A stretch of DNA of 64,000 nt from Marinobacterium rhizophilum (GTDB lineage: Bacteria; Pseudomonadota; Gammaproteobacteria; Pseudomonadales; Balneatricaceae), in NCBI RefSeq assembly GCF_024397915.1, contig NZ_CP073347.1:992001-1056000 (forward strand), read 5' to 3'. The notes below the pieces were generated by a model that was given only the letters and a program-made list of their open reading frames with translations, did not search any database and had not been told where the DNA came from. Positions 58,842-64,000 of the stretch are shown piece after piece. Each line of letters opens with the position of its first letter. Position 1 is the first letter of the stretch. A program made the position numbers and the translations under genes.

Positions 58842-59023
58842 CACACATCACCTGGCGCGGATGCCTCACGGGTGGCAATTTTTCACAATCTTCGCGATCG
58901 AGTCAACCGCCCGCCCTGGTTCCACACACCGGCCTAGAGCCCACGTAATCCGTGGCCTCGTCCCACCAATTCCCATTGAATCCCGCTATATCCCGGATTT
59001 AACAGACTATCTGGTGGGTTACA
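58842..59023 (+). other. Prophage left end with candidate transposase sites
   Basis: No gene. Read inward from 59023 it begins TGTAACCCACC, then CTGTTAAATCCGGG; the first 11 bases match the other end at nine positions. A CCACG/CGTGG dyad lies further in. It serves as the left attachment end and transposase-binding region. Confidence 0.65.
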
Positions 59024-59028
59024 ACAGC
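59024..59028. repeat. 5-bp target duplication (ACAGC), cytochrome side
   Basis: ACAGC directly follows the prophage CA terminus and equals 21747-21751. Joined across the prophage, the host target reads TATTATACAGCGCTGTTG, a short palindrome (ACAGCGCTGT) at the insertion point. Confidence 0.85.
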
Positions 59029-59196
59029 GCTGTTGTCCACCGTGCGATTTGTAAACGGTCTGAGCATATTTTTAACCAAGAACAGACCCTAATCTTGCTT
59101 AAGGTTTTTTTAGGGTTCAGTGAGCAAAGTCTTAACAACGCCCTGGCAGGCGCAGGCGTAGGCTAAAACGGTCGTCCCTGAAGTTGAGCACTGAGC

Positions 59197-59712
59197 ATGA
59201 AACACCTGTATCTGATCTCCACCCTGATGCTGCACAGCGCGCTGCCAATGATCGCGAGCGCCGATGATGCGGGCCCACGGGATAGTGCAGCAATCGAGCG
59301 TGGCCGCTATCTGGTTGGCATTGGCGGCTGTAACGACTGTCACTCGAGTGGCTACGCTGAAATCGGTGAGGTAATGCCAGAATCCGAACGCCTGCTGGGG
59401 TCGGGCGTTGGTTTCGCCGGCCCCTGGGGCGTGAGCTATCCGGCCAACCTGCGGCTGTCACTTGCACAGCTGGAACCGGAGCAGTGGCGACAGCGCATCC
59501 GTGCAGGCGGCCTGCCACCCATGACCTGGCCATCGTTACAAATGATGACACCCCGGGATCAGCAGGCAGTGTATCTGTATATCCGCAGCCTGGGCGCGGC
59601 GGGGCATGAAGCCCCCAGCCCGGTGGCGCCGGGCCAGCCAATACCAACGCCTTACATCTTGCTGGAGCCTCTGCCGCCCAATGACGCCTCGGCCATGGCA
59701 ACTGCGCAGTAG
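59197..59712 (+). CDS. Small exported c-type cytochrome
   Basis: A 171-residue protein with a signal peptide (residues 1-22, MKHLYLISTLMLHSALPMIASA) and one haem motif, CNDCH, at 45-49 in ERGRYLVGIGGCNDCHSSG. Later M residues (MTWPSLQMMTPRD) offer the axial ligand. It should act as a periplasmic electron carrier. In an unoccupied chromosome it would be the direct divergent neighbour of miaE. No strong Shine-Dalgarno is seen. The C-terminus is proline-rich. Confidence 0.85.
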   Translation: MKHLYLISTLMLHSALPMIASADDAGPRDSAAIERGRYLVGIGGCNDCHSSGYAEIGEVMPESERLLGSGVGFAGPWGVSYPANLRLSLAQLEPEQWRQRIRAGGLPPMTWPSLQMMTPRDQQAVYLYIRSLGAAGHEAPSPVAPGQPIPTPYILLEPLPPNDASAMATAQ

Positions 59713-60368
59713 AGACCCGCATAACACACTGGCAGTGCCTGTTGGGCTGGCGGTTAGGTTATTAACCCGGCGGGTTAATACATGAAACAGGGATGTTTCA
59801 TCATTGGGCCTTCCATTGAACAAGAAGGCCCAATGCGAACCCCATCCCTTCACCCGAGAGAATCCAGCAGGTCCACGCACCTGCGCCCATTCTTGAAGGG
59901 TGAAAAGTGTGGGGTGACCGCGTATACGCATCCCTGCGTACGCGGCACACCGTACTTCCTATACATACCTGGCAAATAGGGAGGGAGCCTATTTGCCAGC
60001 CGATGTAAATAACAGAGATAGAGGAGACCGAGTGATGCGAGTTGGTCATTTTGTCCGCGTTATACAGGGTAAAACCGACATGCCTGGGCAAGGTTCAGGC
60101 TTGGCACACCGGCTTATCCCGTGGCGAAAAGCGGACCCGGCGGGGCTCCGGGGTCCAGGCTTTGCCAGGAACTGGTCCCGTTTTCTGCGCCCCTGGCAGT
60201 TATGGCACCGGTGCCACAAGCGCGGTTTACCGGCTGGGTGCCCCCAGGGGCCGTCTGCCTCCCTTGCCGTGACGGCGGGCAAGGACACCCCGCCGGACCC
60301 GCGTGCAAGCTTGAGCGATCGTTGGCACCAGGCGGGTTAAGGATTCGCGACCGGCAACAAACGCGCGC
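59713..60368. other. Intergenic region dense in hairpins, no gene
   Basis: No convincing gene. Strong dyads are ATTAACCC-GGC-GGGTTAAT (59761-59779), TGAAACA-GGGA-TGTTTCA (59783-59800), a 12-bp stem CATTGGGCCTTC/GAAGGCCCAATG (59802-59835), CCGCGTATACGCA with TGCGTACGCGG near 59919-59951, an 11-bp stem TGGCAAATAGG/CCTATTTGCCA (59968-59996) and a palindrome TGGCACCGGTGCCA (60203-60216). The second half is very G+C rich. Confidence 0.55.
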
Positions 60369-61748
60369 TCAGGCGGCGGGGTTCTGGTGATTCATCGGGA
60401 TCAGTATCAGCGGGCGCTGCAGCACCAGGCGAAAGCGCCCTCGTCCGGTTTTTTCGATGCGCAGACAGGGGCTGCGTTCTGCCAGTCGACGGGTCAACAG
60501 AATAAGGCGGGCTTCCAGGTTGTCGCTGATCTCCGGCAGGCCCAGACGGGTATCCAGCCGCAGTTCCCGGTTGCTGAAATCGATGCGACCGCGCTCGGTG
60601 TAGTCATTCAGGATACGCCACAGCACGGCGCCGGCCACACCCTTGATCAGGTAGTCACCATCAATAAATACGCTATGATCCCGGTCGTGGTATTCGATGC
60701 GTAGCGGCACCGCCGCATCGGTGGCGTTGTCCGTCAGGCAGGGGTGCTCCGGCGACTCGGCATGGGAATTGCCAGCTTCATCGCTCAACTGCAATAGTTC
60801 GATAGCGAGCCCCGCCTGGGCGCAAAGCGTGACCAGGGCATCTTCAAGGTCGTAACTGAAGCGGCACTCCTGCTGGCTCTCGGTGTAGATCGCACCGACT
60901 AGCCCCCGGATACCAAGCAAGGGTATGGCCATCTGACTGGCGGGCTCAACGAGCCCCGGCAGGCTGATTACCTGCTCCAACGCCGCTACCAGGCCCTCGG
61001 CGACGGCCTGCTCGCGCACTGCCCGGGTATAGGCGTACTCGGCGGCGGCATACATGATGCGAATAGGCACCTGTTCCCGCGCGGCGATGCCAATAACACC
61101 GACGCCAAAGGGTATTTCCGCACCGATGCCGGACGCCGGATAACCCCGGCTCGCCACCACATACAGTTTGGCGCCGGGATTATCCGCCATCAGCAGCATA
61201 CTGTGCTCCAGGCCCAATTGGCGGTCCAGGGTATCAAGCAGGCTGTCAAACAGGCCATCCAGGCTGGCGCATTCCTGCAGGCGGTCACTGCACTGGCGCA
61301 GTGCCGGCAGAATCGCCCGACCCGGCAGCTGGCGCGGCAGCTCAGCGCCCGGGACGGCTTCGATATCGAGAATACGGTAGACATCGGTACCCCGCAGGCG
61401 AAAAACACCCACCAGGCCTTCATGGGAGGCAATACCGGCGAGTTTGGCTTTCATGCGCTCGAACAACGGGCCTTCAGTCTCCGTGCGCAGGTAACGCACC
61501 TTGAGGCGATAGCGCGCGGCGGTCTCGGGGTCCACCATCAGCACGGTGGCCAGCGGGTTGGCGAGGATATTTTCCCGTGTCTTGTTGAAAAACTGGAACG
61601 ACAGCGCGATATGGTGCTGATCTACATACATGACCTGGGAGACATAGGTAACATTGGGCGTTCTGTCGCGGCTGCAGGTCGCGACGCTGGCGGGAATCAC
61701 CCCTTCCAGACAATTGCGTAGCGCGTCGATACTGAGAAAGGTGTTCAT
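60369..61748 (-). CDS. Flavin-split-barrel protein with GAF and C-terminal winged-helix-like domain
   Basis: A 459-residue protein of three parts. Residues 1-140 resemble the pyridoxamine-phosphate-oxidase-like FMN-binding barrel (GVIPASVATCSRDRTPNVTYVSQVMYVDQHHIALSFQFFNKTRENILANP). Residues 150-325 form a GAF domain (LFDSLLDTLDRQLGLEHSMLLMAD to GLVGAIYTES). Residues 350-450 look like a DNA-binding tail with LLTRRLAERSPCLRIEKTGRGRFRLVL. It could be a sensor-regulator responding to a small molecule or redox state. Its start overlaps the stop of the 169-residue gene by four bases, so the two work together. Confidence 0.75.
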   Translation of the reverse strand: MNTFLSIDALRNCLEGVIPASVATCSRDRTPNVTYVSQVMYVDQHHIALSFQFFNKTRENILANPLATVLMVDPETAARYRLKVRYLRTETEGPLFERMKAKLAGIASHEGLVGVFRLRGTDVYRILDIEAVPGAELPRQLPGRAILPALRQCSDRLQECASLDGLFDSLLDTLDRQLGLEHSMLLMADNPGAKLYVVASRGYPASGIGAEIPFGVGVIGIAAREQVPIRIMYAAAEYAYTRAVREQAVAEGLVAALEQVISLPGLVEPASQMAIPLLGIRGLVGAIYTESQQECRFSYDLEDALVTLCAQAGLAIELLQLSDEAGNSHAESPEHPCLTDNATDAAVPLRIEYHDRDHSVFIDGDYLIKGVAGAVLWRILNDYTERGRIDFSNRELRLDTRLGLPEISDNLEARLILLTRRLAERSPCLRIEKTGRGRFRLVLQRPLILIPMNHQNPAA

Positions 61749-62254
61749 GTCGCCTCGCCTTCTTGCTGCAGCGGCTCACCGGCGTGGGGCCCCGGGGTTT
61801 GGCCATAGGCGGCACTGGGCGAAAAGCTGACAGCGACCAGGTCGTCGGGATCTGCACTGTAAAAGGCCCGACTGAATGCTTCTGGCACCTGGTAGCGCTG
61901 CAGACGCCTGGCCAGGCAGCTGATGTAGGGCTCAAGGGAGGCTTTGTCGGTCGCCAGCAGCGGCTCGGCACGGGCATCGGCGCCTTTGATCTGCACGGTT
62001 TGATGTGTATCCGGCTCATTGAAGACCACGGCGATGCTGCCGTTCGCGCCGATGCATTGCAGCAGGTCCCGTGCCTGGGAGGCCGGTATCAACACGGTCA
62101 GCCGCTGGCGGTTGCTGGTAACCCTGGCACCGAGTGCCCAGGCAAGGGTCGATTCACCGGCATCACTGCAGGCGGCAACCACGATGGATAACTGGCTGGT
62201 GACAAAGCTCGCCAGCGCAGGGTCTAGCGGTTTTTGGCCGCTGTTGGCGTTCAT
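61745..62254 (-). CDS. Pyridoxamine-5'-phosphate-oxidase-like protein
   Basis: A 169-residue protein with the flavin split-barrel pattern: LASFVTSQLSIVVAACSDAGESTLAWALGARV, RLTVLIPASQARDLLQCIGANGSIAVVFNEP. Proteins of this type bind FMN, F420 or haem, and many are not true PNP oxidases. It is coupled to the GAF-domain gene. The 287-bp spacer before it shows no gene. Confidence 0.75.
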   Translation of the reverse strand: MNANSGQKPLDPALASFVTSQLSIVVAACSDAGESTLAWALGARVTSNRQRLTVLIPASQARDLLQCIGANGSIAVVFNEPDTHQTVQIKGADARAEPLLATDKASLEPYISCLARRLQRYQVPEAFSRAFYSADPDDLVAVSFSPSAAYGQTPGPHAGEPLQQEGEAT

Positions 62255-62541
62255 GCTGCAGGTCCGGCCTGATCTGCTGATGCCCTGATCAGGCGTTGGT
62301 CATTCGGTGCTCTAAGCATTGCCGACAATGTGCTTGCAGGCAATGTCCAAAGGCGACATTGATACGACCAGCCGGATAAACCAACAGCTTCCCCCTGTCG
62401 GTTCATGCTGTCATTTCGCTTTAGCCTGAAAAATTGGGCACAGCTGCGCAGACTGCCGGCCTTTTCCGGGACGACAAGATGTCGGTCGCACAGCATTCCG
62501 CTTTGGGAGTTAGCCCGGTGGGTTAAGACGTTTGTTCGGCA
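62255..62541. other. Intergenic spacer, no gene
   Basis: About 290 bp between the cupin regulator stop and the PNPOx-like gene start. It should contain the promoter of the two-gene unit on its left. No clear promoter hexamers or dyads were identified. Confidence 0.35.
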
Positions 62542-63084
62542 TCAGAAGGTGGGCGGTGTATGGGCGCTGACAATGCGGCAGATTTTTTTGCTGCGGTTAC
62601 GGAAACGGTGCGGGATCTGGGTTGAAAACGAATAGCTGTCACCGGCATTCAGGCGGTGCACTTCGCCGCCGATGGTCACTTCGATGGAACCTTCGATCAC
62701 GGTGCCCGCCTCCTCGCCTTCGTGGGCCATCATCTCGGTGCCGGTATCGGCGCCGGGTTCGTAGCTTTCGATCAGCAATGCCAGGCCGGACTTGTTTTCA
62801 ACGCTGCCCACCAGGCGCAATGCGATGCCATCACTGCCGATATCAATCAGTTCGTCCGGCCGGTACACCACCTTGTCGTGGGCATTCAGGTCCACGGTAA
62901 AAAACTCGGTGACCGACATCGGAATGCCATCGAGTATTTTTTTCAGTGAGCTGACCGACGGGCTGACACGATTCTGTTCTATCATCGAAATCGTGCTGTT
63001 GGTCAGTCCAACCCGCTTGGCCAGTTCCCGCTGCGAGAAACCGTAGATCTGGCGGATTTTTTTGAGCCGGTCACCTACATCCAC
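62542..63084 (-). CDS. XRE regulator with cupin domain (PuuR-like)
   Basis: A 180-residue protein. Residues 5-58 are an XRE helix-turn-helix (DRLKKIRQIYGFSQRELAKRVGLTNSTISMIEQNRVSPSVSSLKKIL). Residues 105-175 are a cupin (HEGEEAGTVIEGSIEVTIGGEVHRLNAGDSYSFSTQIPHRFRN) with H, E and H ligands. This is the architecture of PuuR, the repressor of putrescine utilisation. The adjacent puuD-like gene supports a polyamine role. Ligand is inferred. Confidence 0.9.
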   Translation of the reverse strand: MDVGDRLKKIRQIYGFSQRELAKRVGLTNSTISMIEQNRVSPSVSSLKKILDGIPMSVTEFFTVDLNAHDKVVYRPDELIDIGSDGIALRLVGSVENKSGLALLIESYEPGADTGTEMMAHEGEEAGTVIEGSIEVTIGGEVHRLNAGDSYSFSTQIPHRFRNRSKKICRIVSAHTPPTF

Positions 63085-63230
63085 TCTTCAGACTCCCATC
63101 CTGATAAATATATTGATCGCCGGGCGTTGATCGGCCGCATCATAGCATGCCGCGACCGGATGAAAAGCGCAGGCCGCCTGCGGTCGACGTGCAATGCCAG
63201 GGTGCGAATGCCTGACGCTGAACACCGGCC

Positions 63231-64000
63231 TCAGGTCCTGCGTGCACGGGAGCGGGCCCGGCAGGCGCGACCAAAGGCCCTGAATATGGACTGATAAAAA
63301 GGATGCTCTGCCAGTTTCCATTCAGGATGCCACTGCACACCCAGCAAAAAGCCCGCGTTCGTGTCGGCGAGGCTAAAGGCCTCGATCAGGCCATCGGGGG
63401 CCAGGGCCTCGACCCGCAGCCCGGGCGCGAGGCGCTCCACACCCTGCCCGTGCAGGGAGTTGACCTGCTGCGTAAGTGCATTATTCATCAACTGTGCAAG
63501 CTGCCCCCCTTGCTGCAAGGTAACCGGATGGCGCCTGGCATACTGCTGCTGCAGGGGTTCGTCCTTGTTTTCCCTGTGATCCTGCAGCCCTGCCACCGCA
63601 TGCACCGCCTGATGGAGGCTGCCGCCCAGAGCCACATTGATTTCCTGGAAGCCACGACAGATACCCAGAACCGGAATCCGTTGCGTGACGGCCGCCCGGA
63701 TCAGGCCGAGGGTAGTAGCATCGCGCAACGGGTCAGTCTGCATACTGTCCTGTTGCCAGGCCGCGCCATAATGGCTGGGGTCGATATTGGAATAGCTGCC
63801 AGTCAGCAGTATGCCGTCCAGGTGCTCGAGCATCTCGAGGCACTCTTCACCCAGTGCCGGCAGTAGCACCGCCGCGGCATCGGCGCCGCTGCGCACCGCC
63901 TGGATATACTTGTCGCCGACCATATGGAAAGGGTGCTGTCCAACCAGTCCGGTACAGGCGGGAACCCCTACCAGCGGCCGCGGTGCTCTGGCGCTTGACT
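63231..64000 (-). CDS. puuD: Gamma-glutamyl-GABA hydrolase (PuuD-like), 5' end outside window
   Basis: A class I glutamine-amidotransferase-like peptidase. The frame is open to the right window edge and reads RPLVGVPACTGLVGQHPFH before MVGDKYIQAV, so only the first few residues are missing. ILLTGSYSNIDPSHYG, the nucleophile in LGICRGFQEINVALGG and the partner histidine in GVQWHPEWKL are intact. It releases GABA from gamma-glutamyl-GABA in putrescine breakdown. The C-terminal tail is arginine-rich. The puuR-like gene follows 146 bp downstream. Confidence 0.92.
   Translation of the reverse strand, partial: SSARAPRPLVGVPACTGLVGQHPFHMVGDKYIQAVRSGADAAAVLLPALGEECLEMLEHLDGILLTGSYSNIDPSHYGAAWQQDSMQTDPLRDATTLGLIRAAVTQRIPVLGICRGFQEINVALGGSLHQAVHAVAGLQDHRENKDEPLQQQYARRHPVTLQQGGQLAQLMNNALTQQVNSLHGQGVERLAPGLRVEALAPDGLIEAFSLADTNAGFLLGVQWHPEWKLAEHPFYQSIFRAFGRACRARSRARRT

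Larger units (their letters stand above)
21752..59023 (-). mobile_element. Mu-like transposable prophage, 37.3 kb
   Basis: The element begins TGTAGCCCGCC and, read inward from the other end, TGTAACCCACC; both continue to a related TTTGTAAAT / CTGTTAAAT block about 20 bases in. The ACAGC target duplications flank it. Inside are repressor, Ner-like protein, MuA, MuB, GemA, Mor, a full Mu-type packaging and head module, a tail module without sheath or Mu baseplate genes, lysis genes and Com plus methylase. All late genes are on the minus strand, so the phage left end is at 59023 and the right end at 21752. Every essential gene looks intact, so it may be inducible. Confidence 0.93.

Noticed and set aside
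1..64000. tRNA, rRNA or CRISPR features
   Set aside because: No cloverleaf with the conserved T-loop bases, no rRNA motifs and no regularly spaced repeat array were found by reading; a dedicated scan would be needed to exclude a divergent tRNA.

Overview
The window is about 64 kb of a gammaproteobacterial chromosome. Entner-Doudoroff genes arranged as in Pseudomonas and Oceanospirillales-type marine bacteria, a moderately high G+C content, miaE and a puuD/puuR-like locus suggest a relative of Marinobacterium or Pseudomonas. The genus cannot be fixed from sequence reading alone.

Left part (1-13.5 kb). The end of an alpha/beta-hydrolase gene is followed by a small membrane protein and a LuxR-type regulator, with a 27-codon stub of a second LuxR copy directly behind it. 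Next comes a compact conflict cassette: a HigB/HigA toxin-antitoxin pair on a short promoter with an internal operator, then a 789-residue protein joining an archaeo-eukaryotic-type primase domain to a superfamily 2 helicase. About 1.9 kb of gene-poor DNA with diverged repeats follows, then rimK (with an extra C-terminal domain), a solitary tyrosine recombinase, an MFS exporter, a decayed YHS-domain gene, a VOC protein and a DUF3047 exported protein.

Sugar catabolism (13.5-21.7 kb). A minus-strand operon edd-glk-hexose-6-phosphate mutarotase-aldo/keto reductase faces a plus-strand gap-pyk pair. The divergent spacer carries a perfect 16-bp palindrome and a weaker relative, a likely shared operator. 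miaE follows.

Prophage (21,752-59,023; 37.3 kb). A complete-looking Mu-like transposable prophage is inserted beside the miaE -10 element. It has TG...CA ends with related terminal inverted repeats and a 5-bp ACAGC target duplication. Its left end lies at the high coordinate. There the repressor and a 49-residue companion diverge from an early operon: Ner-like protein, MuA transposase, MuB ATPase, small regulators, DUF3164, GemA and a Mor-type activator. Late genes run leftward: lysis, DUF2730, Gp26/27-like proteins, terminase, portal, F and G proteins, protease/scaffold, decoration, major capsid, connectors, tail tube, a 1114-residue tape measure, tip/fibre proteins, and a Com-like zinc protein overlapping a DNA adenine methylase. 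No contractile sheath or Mu baseplate genes are seen, so a Mu-type transposition and head module appears joined to a long flexible tail. Three cargo loci look added: two left-handed-beta-helix acyltransferases inside the head block, a DUF3800 gene on the opposite strand beside the lysis genes, and a membrane-anchored pentapeptide-repeat protein beside the right end. Two late genes that adjoin cargo share an identical 22-bp box and a hairpin that buries their translation start. The early region holds a 194-bp noncoding element in two tandem copies.

Right part (59-64 kb). Host sequence resumes with a small c-type cytochrome, a 650-bp spacer dense in hairpins, a pair of flavin-split-barrel proteins (one with a GAF domain), a cupin-type XRE regulator and the start-truncated puuD-like glutamine amidotransferase gene that runs off the window. 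No rRNA, tRNA or CRISPR array was recognised.
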